Shown here piece after piece: positions 1 through 9,800 of a stretch of DNA of 64,000 nt (within the stretch, counting starts at the first letter, position 1; each line of letters begins with the position of its first letter). Source of the stretch: Ruegeria sp. Alg231-54 (GTDB lineage Bacteria; Pseudomonadota; Alphaproteobacteria; Rhodobacterales; Rhodobacteraceae); assembly GCF_900143525.1 (NCBI RefSeq), contig NZ_FREZ01000007.1, positions 62,001-126,000 of the forward strand. Direction: 5' to 3'. The position numbers and the translations under genes are program-made. A model generated the notes under the pieces. It saw nothing but the letters and a program-made list of their open reading frames with translations, did not search any database and had not been told where the DNA came from.

Positions 1-171
1 GCCGGGGGCAAGGCACTGTCCGCCACAATCGACGACCTGCGCCTCCGGCGTCGGAGCATCCCCTTCGCCGCGCGCAGCGATCTGACCGTCGGATACATGT
101 AGCCAGCCAGGGCTGTCGGTGCCGGTTTCCGGGTCGATCAGGCGGGCATTGGTAAAAAGAGTGTTATTCAT
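1..171 (-). CDS. pyrC: Dihydroorotase, N-terminal part (runs off the window edge)
   Basis: Third step of pyrimidine synthesis: reversible cyclisation of carbamoyl-aspartate to dihydroorotate in the cytosol. Only the first 57 codons are present. The translation starts MNNTLFTNARLIDPETGTD and continues through WLHVSDGQIAARG to a VVDCGGQCLAPG segment. This is the small beta-sandwich that opens amidohydrolase-type dihydroorotases; the metal-binding HxH motif lies outside the window. The start ATG overlaps the stop of the upstream membrane-protein gene in an ATGA, so translation is probably coupled in a pyrB-x-y-pyrC operon. Without the rest I cannot tell an active enzyme from an inactive PyrC-like partner. 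Confidence 0.85.
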   Translation of the reverse strand, partial: MNNTLFTNARLIDPETGTDSPGWLHVSDGQIAARGEGDAPTPEAQVVDCGGQCLAPG

Positions 172-554
172 GCCATTGCCCTTTCGATGGCGGCTTTGGT
201 GGCGGCGGGGTCAGCCTGATACTTGATCAGGTGTTTGTCACCGCCCTTGGTGACGATCTGGACAAAACTGCCCATGAGGTTGACCGCCTCTATCTGGTTC
301 AGCGTCACATTGCGCGGGCCGGGGCCGGTTAGGGTGGTTTCCGTCATCTGCCATGTGGTGGTCAGTTCTTCTGAGGCCAGGTACCATGCGCGAAAGGCAA
401 CCGCGGCAAGACCCGCGGGCGCCCCGGTCCAGACGTAGGGGTTGCCGACCAACCACAGCACGATCATCGCGACCGCCATGGCCCCGGCGGCCAGCCATGT
501 ATTCGTGCGGATATACGCGCCTTTGTCGGGGGTGAAGGTCACAGGGTCAGCCAC
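168..554 (-). CDS. Small membrane protein with PH-like C-terminal half, between pyrB and pyrC
   Basis: A 128-residue protein of unknown function. Two hydrophobic helices lie at about residues 20-38 and 42-57. The soluble C-terminal half (TTTWQMTETTLTGPG, then NQIEAVNLMGSFVQIVTKGG) has the strand pattern of bacterial PH-like domains; that assignment is my inference. It overlaps pyrC by 4 nt, and its N-terminus overlaps the end of the next membrane-protein gene by 16 nt. It is therefore translated as part of the pyrimidine operon. I know of no biochemical role for such a protein in pyrimidine synthesis; conserved placement in the group is from memory. Confidence 0.75.
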   Translation of the reverse strand: MADPVTFTPDKGAYIRTNTWLAAGAMAVAMIVLWLVGNPYVWTGAPAGLAAVAFRAWYLASEELTTTWQMTETTLTGPGPRNVTLNQIEAVNLMGSFVQIVTKGGDKHLIKYQADPAATKAAIERAMA

Positions 555-1057
555 AGGATGCCTCCTATGACCAACAGCGCCACCACTGCCAGCATGGCCG
601 ACCCAATGCGGCCGGGTTTGTCGTCTTGTGGCGGGGTTTGCGGGGCCGAGAACGGTTTCGCACTTTCGGTTTTGATCGGTCCACCGGTCCAGCTTGTCGC
701 CTCTTCTGTGTAAAGGCCAACCAGGCGCACTTTTGGGTCCGGTTCCAAAGTGGCGGCACGTCCCTGAAACGCGGCACTGCGCACGACCATGACCCAGCCT
801 TCAACGCTGTCCAGTGCAGCCCGGTCCAGTTGATCATTGGGAACGCCGCACCCTTCGTTGAGGCAGCCGAAAAGACCCAGTTCCTCGAGATCTGATACGG
901 GAAAGACGTCGATCTGAACAGGATCCAGACCCTCGACACCCAGAACCTGGTCGGCGGCACCCGGTTCGCGCAGGAACTTTGCCGCCTCGGGCCGCATGTC
1001 CAGCTGAAACAGGCGGAGGACGCCGTATTCGTGGGGGGCGACGATCAGATCACTCAT
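539..1057 (-). CDS. Hypothetical protein with C-terminal membrane anchor, between pyrB and pyrC
   Basis: 172 residues. A soluble domain of about 125 residues ([20 protein letters not shown] at the start, a [15 protein letters not shown] segment near residue 67) is followed by a proline-rich linker. A single C-terminal helix follows at about 150-171 ([20 protein letters not shown]), ending two residues from the terminus. No N-terminal signal is visible, so the bulk is probably cytoplasmic and tail-anchored. It overlaps pyrB by 4 nt upstream and the next membrane-protein gene by 16 nt downstream. I do not recognise the family. Its position suggests it is co-translated with PyrB, but no link to the enzyme is shown by sequence. 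Confidence 0.75.
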   Translation of the reverse strand: MSDLIVAPHEYGVLRLFQLDMRPEAAKFLREPGAADQVLGVEGLDPVQIDVFPVSDLEELGLFGCLNEGCGVPNDQLDRAALDSVEGWVMVVRSAAFQGRAATLEPDPKVRLVGLYTEEATSWTGGPIKTESAKPFSAPQTPPQDDKPGRIGSAMLAVVALLVIGGILWLTL

Positions 1058-1989
1058 GCCGCCTCGCGCAGGTTGCGGGCCAACAGTTCCATTGCGGCCA
1101 TGCGAACGGCGACGCCCATTTCGACCTGTTCCTGAATAACGGACCGGTTGATGTCGTCCGCCAGCGTTCCGTCAATCTCAACACCGCGATTCATCGGGCC
1201 AGGATGCATAACGATGGCGTCCGGTTTGGCCTGCGACAGCTTAGCGGCGTCCAGACCATAACGGTGATAGTATTCCCGCTCGGACGGGATGAACCCGCCA
1301 TCCATCCGCTCTTTCTGAAGGCGCAGCATCATCACGACGTCGACGTCCTTGAGGCCTTCGTTCATGTCGTCGTAAATTTCGGCGCCAAACTCGGCAAACT
1401 GGTTGGGGACCAGCGTCGGTGGTCCGATCAGACGAATACGGTTTTCCATTTTGCCCAGCAGTATCAGGTTTGACCGGGCCACGCGGGAATGGGCGACATC
1501 GCCGCAGATCGCGATGTTCAGGCGGTGCAGGCGACCTTTGGCGCGGCGAATGGTCAGCGCGTCCAGCAGAGCTTGCGTCGGGTGTTCATGCTTGCCGTCA
1601 CCTGCATTCAGCACTGCGCAATTCACCTTCTGCGCCAGCAGGTCGACCGCGCCCGAGTGCGGATGGCGCACCACGAGCAGATCAGGGTGCATTGCATTCA
1701 GCGTCATTGCCGTGTCGATCAGCGTCTCGCCTTTTTTGATCGAGCTGGCCTGCATCGCCATGTTCATCACATCCGCGCCCAGCCGCTTGCCTGCGATCTC
1801 GAAACTGGCCTGCGTGCGGGTCGAGTTCTCGAAGAACATGTTGATCTGAGTCAGCCCCGACAGCACGTCAGAGTGCTTTGACGACTGACGGTTCATGTCG
1901 ACATACTTCTCGGCCAGGTCGAGAATGGCAGTGATATCGGATTGCGACAGATGCTCGATGCCAAGAAGGTGACGATGGGCAAAACGCAT
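1054..1989 (-). CDS. pyrB: Aspartate carbamoyltransferase, catalytic subunit
   Basis: Condenses carbamoyl phosphate with L-aspartate, the committed step of pyrimidine synthesis. The 311-residue protein carries the carbamoyl-phosphate loop STRT at about 56-59, the HPTQALLD motif, and a C-terminal [11 protein letters not shown] aspartate-domain signature. No pyrI regulatory subunit is nearby. I chose ATG at 1989 because AGGAG sits 7 nt before it; the frame is open to a TTG at 2010, but that extension would put the ribosome site inside the gene. It heads an overlapping operon with two membrane-protein genes and pyrC. Confidence 0.96.
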   Translation of the reverse strand: MRFAHRHLLGIEHLSQSDITAILDLAEKYVDMNRQSSKHSDVLSGLTQINMFFENSTRTQASFEIAGKRLGADVMNMAMQASSIKKGETLIDTAMTLNAMHPDLLVVRHPHSGAVDLLAQKVNCAVLNAGDGKHEHPTQALLDALTIRRAKGRLHRLNIAICGDVAHSRVARSNLILLGKMENRIRLIGPPTLVPNQFAEFGAEIYDDMNEGLKDVDVVMMLRLQKERMDGGFIPSEREYYHRYGLDAAKLSQAKPDAIVMHPGPMNRGVEIDGTLADDINRSVIQEQVEMGVAVRMAAMELLARNLREAA

Positions 1990-2060
1990 TGGCGGGCTCC
2001 TGTCTGACAATCGCGCCGCTTATAAGAAGCCGCGCTGCGCAAGGCAACCTAAGGTTCGGT

Positions 2061-2663
2061 TCACTTGGGCAGTTTCTCGCATCCGCCTTCGGGCAGGCAC
2101 TGTTCGCCTGGTTTGCACCATTTACCATATCCGCAGTCGACGGCTTTGACGGGAACACAGCCCTGATTTTTGGAGCACTTGAACCCTTGACGGCACTGCG
2201 ACCCGGTTTTTTCGCAGAGATACCAGCCGGGGCGTGAACATCCGCCGCCCGGCAGGCAGGATGTTCCCGAGCCGCAGATCCGACCGTCGTCGCATGTCAG
2301 TGAAGGCAGTTCCCGAATGTCAGGCGTGTTCCGCTCGCATTCGCCACGGGCATTGCAAATGCTGCCGCCGGGGCAGTCCAGACGCGACCTGCACTTATTT
2401 TGCCCCGCTGGGGCACATCGGGTCCCGCCTGCCACGCAGCGCTCGAACGGGCCGCAGGTACGGCCGCCGCCACAATAGGTCCCGCCTAAGGGAATGCAGT
2501 GGCCGTCAAAGCTGCATCTTTGGCCACCCGAACAGCAGGTACTGCCGCATTTGAACTGGCCGGCACGGCACTGCCCGTATCGGTCTTGAAACTGCGCAAC
2601 GGCCGGGCCGCTGAGCATAGTCAGCAGCAAACTGATGAGAAAGAATCGCAATACACACAACAT
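2061..2663 (-). CDS. Secreted protein of six tandem four-cysteine modules
   Basis: A 200-residue protein with a signal peptide ([19 protein letters not shown], probable cleavage after AVA-Q near residue 23). The mature part holds 26 cysteines in about 177 residues. They fall into six consecutive modules close to C-x5-C-x5-C-x5-C: for example [38 protein letters not shown] and [19 protein letters not shown]. Spacings vary by one residue in two modules, and module 1 has an extra cysteine. All cysteines could pair as disulfides in the periplasm or outside. The start was set at the methionine opening the signal peptide; the frame is open further. It lies 71 nt upstream of pyrB on the same strand. 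Function unknown; it resembles small disulfide-rich repeat proteins only in general style. Confidence 0.8.
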   Translation of the reverse strand: MLCVLRFFLISLLLTMLSGPAVAQFQDRYGQCRAGQFKCGSTCCSGGQRCSFDGHCIPLGGTYCGGGRTCGPFERCVAGGTRCAPAGQNKCRSRLDCPGGSICNARGECERNTPDIRELPSLTCDDGRICGSGTSCLPGGGCSRPGWYLCEKTGSQCRQGFKCSKNQGCVPVKAVDCGYGKWCKPGEQCLPEGGCEKLPK

Positions 2664-2674
2664 GAATACGCCAA

Positions 2675-2697
2675 TGGTCGGTGCGACGGACCGACCA
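2675..2697. promoter_or_regulatory. Perfect 8-bp inverted repeat between two divergent genes
   Basis: TGGTCGGT and ACCGACCA flank a 7-nt spacer in the 85-nt gap between the cysteine-repeat gene and the uracil-DNA glycosylase gene. It could be an operator for a dimeric regulator or a 5' leader hairpin for the cysteine-repeat gene. No regulator gene is adjacent. Confidence 0.4.
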
Positions 2698-2748
2698 ATC
2701 AAGGCCTATTCGCTTTCCCTCGTTCAAAAGGTGGTTAGATTGAGGGCT

Positions 2749-3516
2749 ATGGAATCGGCTTTGGACTATCATACTGCCCGCGCCCTGCTGGAATGGCAGA
2801 TCGAACTGGGTGCGACGGATGCGATCGGTAATGCACCGGTTGATCGCTATGCGTTGCCGGATACAGCGCCCAAAGCCAAGAAACCCGCAAAGGCCCAGAC
2901 CGCAACAGAAAAACCCAAGCGGGTTGATCCAGTTGCGATTGCGAAATCTGCGGCCCGGACTGCCGCGTCGCTGGATCAGTTGCAGGCGGCCATGGACGCG
3001 TTTGATCATTGCGAGTTGAAGCGCGGTGCGCGGCAGTTGGTCTTTGCCGACGGCACGCCGGGTGCGCGGGTGATGATTATTGGAGAGGCTCCAGGCCGCG
3101 ATGAGGACCGCGAGGGCAAGCCCTTTGTCGGACGCGCCGGTCAGTTGTTGGACCGGATGCTGGCCGCGATTGATCTGAATCGGACCGAAAACGTCTATAT
3201 CACCAACGTCCTGCCGTGGCGCCCACCGCAGAACCGGGACCCCAAGCCCGAAGAGATTGGCATGTTGAAGCCGTTTCTCGAACGGCACGTGGCCTTGGCC
3301 AAACCCGAAGTTTTGGTGGTGATGGGCAATATCAGCTGTCAGGCTATTCTGGGTAAACGGGGGATCACACGGCTTCGCGGTCAGTGGGATCAGGCGATGG
3401 ACTTGCCGGTTATCCCGATGTTCCACCCGGCTTATTTGCTGCGTCAACCGCAGATGAAGCGGCAGGCATGGGCTGATTTGTTAGAGCTCAAGGCAAGGCT
3501 GGAGGGCAAGGCATGA
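2749..3516 (+). CDS. Family 4-like uracil-DNA glycosylase with most Fe-S ligands replaced
   Basis: Removes uracil from DNA for base-excision repair. The 255-residue protein has an extra N-terminal region of about 75 residues, then the family motifs [20 protein letters not shown] (about 112-131) and HPAYLLRQ near the C-terminus. Classical family 4 enzymes bind a 4Fe-4S cluster through four cysteines. Here only Cys88 remains; the other places are Phe85, Trp157 ([11 protein letters not shown]) and Leu173. The cluster is therefore probably absent. The start is the ATG after GAGGG at 2743-2746; the frame is open further upstream, but the extra residues do not look like the family. Its 3' end overlaps the phosphoesterase gene (ATGA). 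Confidence 0.88.
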   Translation: MESALDYHTARALLEWQIELGATDAIGNAPVDRYALPDTAPKAKKPAKAQTATEKPKRVDPVAIAKSAARTAASLDQLQAAMDAFDHCELKRGARQLVFADGTPGARVMIIGEAPGRDEDREGKPFVGRAGQLLDRMLAAIDLNRTENVYITNVLPWRPPQNRDPKPEEIGMLKPFLERHVALAKPEVLVVMGNISCQAILGKRGITRLRGQWDQAMDLPVIPMFHPAYLLRQPQMKRQAWADLLELKARLEGKA

Positions 3517-4112
3517 AAATCCTCGCATTCTCGGACCTGCATATGGCCCGAAACCGTGCCGCCGACGTTGTTGCCGCCAGCGACGAGGCCGATCTGGTTA
3601 TCGGAGCCGGAGATTATTGCAACATGCGGCAAGGTCTGGATGACGCGATGGCGATGCTCTCTGGTATCAATGCGCCGCTGGTTCTGGTGCCGGGCAATGC
3701 CGAAAGCTCCGGTGAGCTGGCCGAAGCCGCGCCCGAAGGTGTGCACGTTCTACACGGGACAGGCATGACTGTGGATGGGCTGCGTCTGTTTGGCCTTGGT
3801 TACGGCGTGCCGGTGACGCCATTCGGTGAGTGGTCCTGCGATCTGACGGACCCTGAAGCGGCTGAGTTGCTGGATCGTTGCGAAGGGGCTGACATCCTGA
3901 TTGCCCATTCTCCGCCCAAGGGTCACGGTGATCTTACATCGACGGGTGATGCGGTTGGATCGGTGGCGGTCCGTGACGCAATCGAGCGGCTGCAGCCGCA
4001 ATTTGCCCTTTGTGGCCATATCCACGACAGCTGGGGCTACCGAGGCGCAATCGGCGTGACGCAGGTCGCCAATCTCGGCCCCACGGTAAATTGGTTCGAG
4101 GTCACCACGTGA
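3513..4112 (+). CDS. Calcineurin-type metallophosphoesterase
   Basis: 199 residues with the full two-metal phosphoesterase motif set: DLH (Asp8, His10), GAGD (Asp34), GNAE (Asn62), AHSPP (about His131) and GHIH (about 167-170). The nucleophile-activating metals are thus likely to be bound, but the substrate cannot be read from sequence. Small proteins of this type hydrolyse phosphodiesters or phosphomonoesters. It overlaps the glycosylase gene by 4 nt, and its stop overlaps the GTG start of the exporter, so three genes form one unit. Confidence 0.85.
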   Translation: MKILAFSDLHMARNRAADVVAASDEADLVIGAGDYCNMRQGLDDAMAMLSGINAPLVLVPGNAESSGELAEAAPEGVHVLHGTGMTVDGLRLFGLGYGVPVTPFGEWSCDLTDPEAAELLDRCEGADILIAHSPPKGHGDLTSTGDAVGSVAVRDAIERLQPQFALCGHIHDSWGYRGAIGVTQVANLGPTVNWFEVTT

Positions 4113-4729
4113 TTGATACAGTTACGCTGCTGGCGTTTATCCCGGCGGCAATTGTCCTGAATCTGACCCCCGGGGCCGACATGATGTTCTGCTTTGGGCA
4201 GGGACTGCGGTCCGGGGCGCGGCCTGCAATCGCCGCCAGCGCAGGTATCTCGGCCGGATCGATGGTTCACGTTCTGGTAGCTGGTCTTGGTTTAAGAGCG
4301 GCGGTGGCCACGATGCCCTGGCTGTTCGATGTGATCCGCTGGATGGGCGTTGCTTATCTACTGTATCTCGCCTGGGGGGCGTTTCGGAATGGGGCGGTCT
4401 CTGCGGATGCTCCCTCCGGTCCCACTCAATTGGCATTCCGGGACGGGCTGGTGGTGAACCTGACCAACCCCAAAGTAATTCTGTTTGTTCTGGCTTTTAT
4501 CCCGCAGTTCGTGAACCCGGCGGCGGGTTCGATCCTGCTGCAGTTCTTGATTTTCGGATCCATCATTGCGCTGGGCGGATTTGTGGTGAATGGGCTAGTG
4601 GGAATTTTTGCCGGTGGTGCGGAGTGGATGCTAATCGAGAACCCGCGCGCCTCACGCATCATGGGTTGGCTGACCGGGGGGATCTTCACAGGCCTCGCCA
4701 TCCGGCTTGCCATCTTGGAAAGGGCCTGA
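4109..4729 (+). CDS. LysE/RhtB-family exporter
   Basis: A 206-residue inner-membrane protein with about six hydrophobic helices. The N-terminal segment LAFIPAAIVLNLTPGADMMF is the usual LysE/RhtB opening, with the conserved TPGPD-like turn as TPGAD. Members export amino acids or their analogues by proton exchange; the substrate here is unknown. The start is GTG at 4109, overlapping the stop of the phosphoesterase gene (GTGA); the longer open frame only reads through that gene. moaB follows after 6 nt. Confidence 0.85.
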   Translation: MIDTVTLLAFIPAAIVLNLTPGADMMFCFGQGLRSGARPAIAASAGISAGSMVHVLVAGLGLRAAVATMPWLFDVIRWMGVAYLLYLAWGAFRNGAVSADAPSGPTQLAFRDGLVVNLTNPKVILFVLAFIPQFVNPAAGSILLQFLIFGSIIALGGFVVNGLVGIFAGGAEWMLIENPRASRIMGWLTGGIFTGLAIRLAILERA

Positions 4730-4735
4730 GGAAAC

Positions 4736-5278
4736 ATGTCGCGCATTGATGAGACCAAAGACTTCATTCCGGTCCGTATCGCCGTGGTGACCGTCTCGGA
4801 CACGCGGTCGCTGGATGAAGATAAATCCGGCCAGACACTTGTGGACCGCATCGAACGCGCCGGGCATCACGTTGCTGATCGCAGCATAATACAGGACGAA
4901 CGCAACAAGATCGCTGATCAGTTGCGGGCCTGGATCGCTAACCCGGAAATAGATGTGGTAATTTCGACCGGTGGTACAGGCCTGACGGGCCGCGACGTAA
5001 CGGTCGAAGCGCATCGCGATGTCTATGAGAAGGAAATCGAGGCTTTCGGCACGGTGTTCACAATCGTTTCAATGGAGAAGATTGGTACGTCGGCCGTGCA
5101 ATCACGTGCGACCGGTGGGGTCGCGGGTGGCACCTACCTGTTTGCATTGCCCGGCAGTCCCGGTGCCTGCAAGGACGCCTGGGACGGGATATTGGAGAAA
5201 CAGTTCGATTATCGCCACCGTCCCTGCAATTTCGTCGAAATAATGCCTAGATTGGACGAACATTTGCGACGGAAGTAG
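4736..5278 (+). CDS. moaB: Molybdenum cofactor biosynthesis protein B
   Basis: A 180-residue MogA/MoaB-fold protein that is thought to adenylylate molybdopterin before molybdenum insertion. It shows the nucleotide-binding motif TGGTGLTGRD (about 81-90) and the LPGSPGACKDAWD segment near 138-150. A good ribosome site, TGAGGAAAC, precedes the ATG. It lies 6 nt after the exporter gene and is remote from the molybdenum genes at 20811-25270, so cofactor genes are split over the window. Confidence 0.92.
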   Translation: MSRIDETKDFIPVRIAVVTVSDTRSLDEDKSGQTLVDRIERAGHHVADRSIIQDERNKIADQLRAWIANPEIDVVISTGGTGLTGRDVTVEAHRDVYEKEIEAFGTVFTIVSMEKIGTSAVQSRATGGVAGGTYLFALPGSPGACKDAWDGILEKQFDYRHRPCNFVEIMPRLDEHLRRK

Positions 5279-5384
5279 ACTGGTCGCACGTTAAACCGTT
5301 CATAACCGCTTTGTGGCTTGGCATTTTTTGCTGCCCAGCTACCTTTTGCTAATGGCAGCCTGATGCAACCGGGGTGATTTATAT

Positions 5385-6839
5385 ATGCGATTTCTGAGGC
5401 AAAGCCTTGTAGGAGTCTTTTTGACGTCGTTGACAGTGGCCCTGTTGTTTGTGGCGGCGCAGATGATTACGGGCGCCGTGCAAGACGTTCTGACGCGGGA
5501 GGAGTCGGCTCCGCAGGCGCGAGAGCGTGTCTTTGCCGTTTCTGTTCGGTCTGCGGAATTGGAAACCGTCACCCCGTATCTTGAAGCCTTTGGCGAGGTT
5601 CAAAGCCGCCGCAGGTTAGAACTGCGGGCCGCCTTGGGTGGGCGCGTTGTCGGGCTGGCCGAGGATTTCGAAGACGGCGGTGTGGTAACAACAGGCGAAG
5701 TTCTGGTTGAACTTGATCCCGCAGACGCCCAGTCCGCGCTGGACCGGGCAAAATCCGATTTGCTGGACGCGCAGTTTGAAGAGCGTGACGCGGAGCGGTC
5801 TCTGCTGCTGGCGCAGGACGAGTTGAACTCGGCTGAGGCGCAGGCGGAACTGCGCGGGCGCGCCTTGCAGCGCCAACAGGATTTGCAGACCCGCGGGGTC
5901 GGGGCCGCAGCATCTGTGGAAGAGGCCGAACTGGCCAAAGCTGCCGCGCAGCAGGCGGTGCTGGCGCGGCGGATTGCACTGGCCCAGGCCGAATCCCGCG
6001 TCGATCAGGCGACCACCCTGTTGTCACGAGCCCGCATTGCGCTTGAGGCCGCTGAACGCGATCTGGATGATATGACAATCCGCGCCCGGTTCGGGGGCAC
6101 ATTGACGGATGTAACACTGGTCGAAGGCCGGCTTGTGTCCGCGAACGAAAAGCTGGCGGAGCTTGTCGACCCCAATGCATTGGAGGTGGCATTCCGGGTC
6201 TCAACCGCGCAATACGTCCGATTGCTGGATGCAGCCGGTGATCTGATCGACGCACCTGTGACAATCTCGCTTGAGGTCACAGGCACCGACCTGACCGCCC
6301 AAGGCCGCATTAGCCGCGACAGCGGATCGGCGGGCGAAGGGCAGACCGGGCGTTTGATCTATGCCCGCCTGGATGAGGCGTCGGGGTTCAAGCCGGGCGA
6401 TTTTGTTACCGTCACGGTGCAGGAACAACCGCTGGACAACGTAGTTCTGCTGCCGTCTTCAGTTCTGGATGCTGTCGGCACAGTGTTGGTGCTGGATGAG
6501 AATGACAGGCTCGAAACGCTGCCAGTACAGCTGATCCGTCGTCAGGGCGATGAGGTCTTGTTGCGCGGCGAAGGTTTGGTTGGGCGTGAGGTCGTGATCG
6601 GCCGCACGCCGCTGCTGGGATCGGGCGTACGTGTCCGGCCCCTGCGGATAGATGATAGAGCCGGGGCCGCACCGGATATGGTTGAGCTGTCTGTGGAACA
6701 GCGCGCTAAGTTGGTCGCTCAGGTTGAGGCCAGCACCCGCATGCCAAAGGACGTCAAAGAACGGGTTCTGGGTCAGTTGAGCGAGGCTAAGGTGCCCGCC
6801 TCGCTTGTCCAGCGGCTTGAAAACAGGGCGGGGGGCTAA
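5385..6839 (+). CDS. RND efflux periplasmic adaptor (HlyD/MFP family)
   Basis: A 484-residue adaptor that would bridge the inner-membrane RND pump and an outer-membrane channel. An N-terminal membrane helix (about 8-30) serves as anchor or signal. It is followed by a barrel-sandwich segment (RRRLELRAALGGRVVGLAED), an alanine- and glutamate-rich coiled-coil hairpin from about 110 to 225, the second lipoyl half (MTIRARFGGTLTDVTLVEGR), and beta-barrel domains. The last 50 residues form a charged helical extension that is not usual for the family. The permease starts 5 nt downstream. No outer-membrane channel gene is adjacent, so a shared TolC is likely. Confidence 0.9.
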   Translation: MRFLRQSLVGVFLTSLTVALLFVAAQMITGAVQDVLTREESAPQARERVFAVSVRSAELETVTPYLEAFGEVQSRRRLELRAALGGRVVGLAEDFEDGGVVTTGEVLVELDPADAQSALDRAKSDLLDAQFEERDAERSLLLAQDELNSAEAQAELRGRALQRQQDLQTRGVGAAASVEEAELAKAAAQQAVLARRIALAQAESRVDQATTLLSRARIALEAAERDLDDMTIRARFGGTLTDVTLVEGRLVSANEKLAELVDPNALEVAFRVSTAQYVRLLDAAGDLIDAPVTISLEVTGTDLTAQGRISRDSGSAGEGQTGRLIYARLDEASGFKPGDFVTVTVQEQPLDNVVLLPSSVLDAVGTVLVLDENDRLETLPVQLIRRQGDEVLLRGEGLVGREVVIGRTPLLGSGVRVRPLRIDDRAGAAPDMVELSVEQRAKLVAQVEASTRMPKDVKERVLGQLSEAKVPASLVQRLENRAGG

Positions 6840-6844
6840 GCGCT

Positions 6845-9800
6845 ATGATGCGCGAGATCCCCGGCGCGGCAGGCGGCATCCTTAGTTACTTCACGCGTCA
6901 CAAAACGGTGGCAAACCTGCTGTTGCTGGTGATGCTGGTCCTGGGCGCGGCGGCAATCCCGAACATGCGGGCACAGTTCTTTCCGGATGTGATCCTGGAA
7001 CGCGTCGACGTGAGTGTGGACTGGGATGGGGCCGGTCCCGAAGATGTGGACAACGGTATCGTTCAGGTGCTTGAGCCCGCCTTGCTGGCGGTCGAGGGTG
7101 TCGCCAGCACCGAGTCCACGTCACGCGAGGGGCGCGCCAGCATTCGGCTCGAGTTCGAGCCAAACTGGGACATGTCCCGCGCTGTCGAAGAAGTACGGAC
7201 GGCTGTCGATAGTGTCACCAGCCTGCCCGACGATGCCGAAGAACCAACAATCCGGCGGGGTGCCTGGCGGGACCGGGTTACAGATGTGGTTGTGACCGGA
7301 CCTGTCGATCCTGATCAACTGGCCAAATTCACGGACGAATTAATCAACCGTCTTTTCGCGGTTGGGGTTACCCGTACCACGATTCGGGGGCTTGCTGCGC
7401 CGCGCATCGTGGTCGAGATACCGACCGCCCAACTGATTGCCAACGACATCACCCTGTCCGAGGTCGCGTCAGCTGTCGCGGCCGAGGTCAACGCAAACCC
7501 AGCGGGTGACGTGACTGGCGCGAATGCCCGTATTCGCACGGGTACGGAAAAGCGCACACCCGAGGAAATCGAAGGCATCGCCCTGCGCAATTTTGCGGAC
7601 GGGTCCAAGTTGATGGTGGGCGATGTAGCCCAGATCCGGGTCGAAGGGGTCAACCGCGATCGCAGCTACTTCGTGGGCGAAAACCCGGCGATGTCTGTGC
7701 GCGTAGATCGCTCAAACCTGGGTGACGCGATCGAAATCCAGCACGCGGTCGAAGACGTTGTGACGGAAATGCAGGCCAGCGTTCCCGAAGGTGTGACGAT
7801 CGAGCTGATCAGAACCCGCGCTCAGGCGATCACCGACCGTCTGGATATTCTGGTCGACAACGGCCTTGTTGGCTTGGGCCTGGTGGTCTGTCTGCTGTTT
7901 TTGTTCCTGAATGCGCGGATCGCCTTTTGGGTCGCTGCCGGCATTCCGGTTGCCATGTCTGCCGCGATTGCCTTCATGTTTATCGGCGGGCTGTCGATCA
8001 ATATGGTGTCCCTGTTCGGCCTGATCATCACGTTGGGCATTGTTGTAGATGACGCCATCGTCGTGGGTGAGCATGCCGATTTCCGGGCACGCCGATTAGG
8101 TGAGGCCCCAATGGTGGCCGCTGAACGCGCTGCACGACGAATGGCGATGCCGGTCTTTGCGGCGACCCTGACAACCGTGATCGCCTTTTTTGGCCTGACC
8201 CTCGTTGGTGGTCGGTTCGGAGAGTTGATCCGTGACATCCCCTTTACCGTTATTGCGGTCTTGATAGCGTCGCTGATCGAATGTTTCCTTATTTTGCCGA
8301 ACCATATGGCGCATGCCATCGCGCATTCCACGAAAGAGCACTGGTATGACCTGCCCAACCGTGTGGTCAATCGCGGGTTCCGGTGGGTGCGCGATCATCT
8401 GTTCCGCCCGTTGATCGCCTGGGTCGTCTGGGCACGCTATGTGGTAGTTGCCATGATGGTGGTGATCCTGGCCAGCCAGGTTGCCCTGTTCATTCGCGGT
8501 GATGTGAACTGGCGGTTTTTCAACGCACCCGAGCGCGGCTCGGTCACGGGCAACTTCATAATGGTCGAAGGCGCCACCCGCGCCGAGACTGTGGCCATGA
8601 TGCATGAGCTGCAGCGCGCGACCGAAGAGCTGGGCCAGATTTATGAAGACCGCCACGGTCGTAACCCGATCGACTATGTGCTGGCCGAGGTGGGCGGGTC
8701 CGCAGGATGGGGATTGGCCGCCGCTGATGGCAAAGACGCTGACTTGCTGGGTGGTATTTCCATCGAGCTGATCGATGCGGATCTGCGCCCCTATTCCAGC
8801 TTTGAGTTTGTGGGTGAGTTGCAGGATTTTGTTCCGCGCCACCCGAAGGTCGAACTGCTCAGCTTCCGGGGATGGCGCTCTGGGCCGGGTGGCGATGCCA
8901 TTGACGTTCAGTTCTATGGCGCGGATGTGAATACGCTCAAATCCGCATCAGAGGATTTGCAGACCGAGCTTTCAAAATATCCTGAAGTTTCGGCGCTGGA
9001 AGACAATCTTGCCTATGACAAGGAAGAGTACATTCTGGACCTGACAGCGCAGGGTCAGTCGCTGGGGTTCAGGATCGAAACGCTGGGACGCGTGTTGCGT
9101 GACCGGTTAAACGGGATCGAGGCGGCGACCTTCCCAGATGGCCCGCGTAGTGCCGAGATCAGGGTTGAACTGCCCGAAGGAGAGCTGACCGCCGACTTCC
9201 TGGAACGCACTCTGATGCGCACGCCGGACGGCGTTTATGTACCGCTGGCCGATATCGTTTCGGTCGAGCGGAAATCCGGCTTCTCGACCGTCCGACGCGA
9301 AAATGGGCTGCGGGTGATATCGGTGAATGGCGACATCTCGGAAGATGACCCGACGCGCGCGGCTGAGATTGCACGTGCCATGGGCGAGGAAATCCTGCCG
9401 AAAATCGCCTCGGAACGACAGGTTGAATGGCGGATGGCCGGTCTGAGCGAACAGGAAGACGAGTTCCTGTCCGAGGCACGCACTGGCCTGATCCTGTGCC
9501 TGACGGGCATCTATCTTGTTTTGGCCTGGGTGTTTGCCAGCTGGACGCGGCCACTGGTGGTGATGGCGATTATCCCATTTGGGTTGGTCGGCGCGATCTG
9601 GGGGCACTACCTGTGGGAGGTTCCGCTAAGCATGTTCACGGTCGTCGGTCTGCTGGGGATGACGGGGATCATCATCAACGACTCGATTGTTTTGGTGACG
9701 ACCATCGACGATTACCAGAAAGAGCGCGGGCTTGTGCCTTCGATAGTTGAAGGCACCGCAGACCGGTTGCGGCCTGTGATGCTGACGACGCTGACCACGG

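Noticed and set aside
2506..3447. Minus-strand frame of 313 codons opposite the uracil-DNA glycosylase gene
   Set aside because: Low-quality composition (many His, Gln, Arg) and a clear real gene on the other strand.
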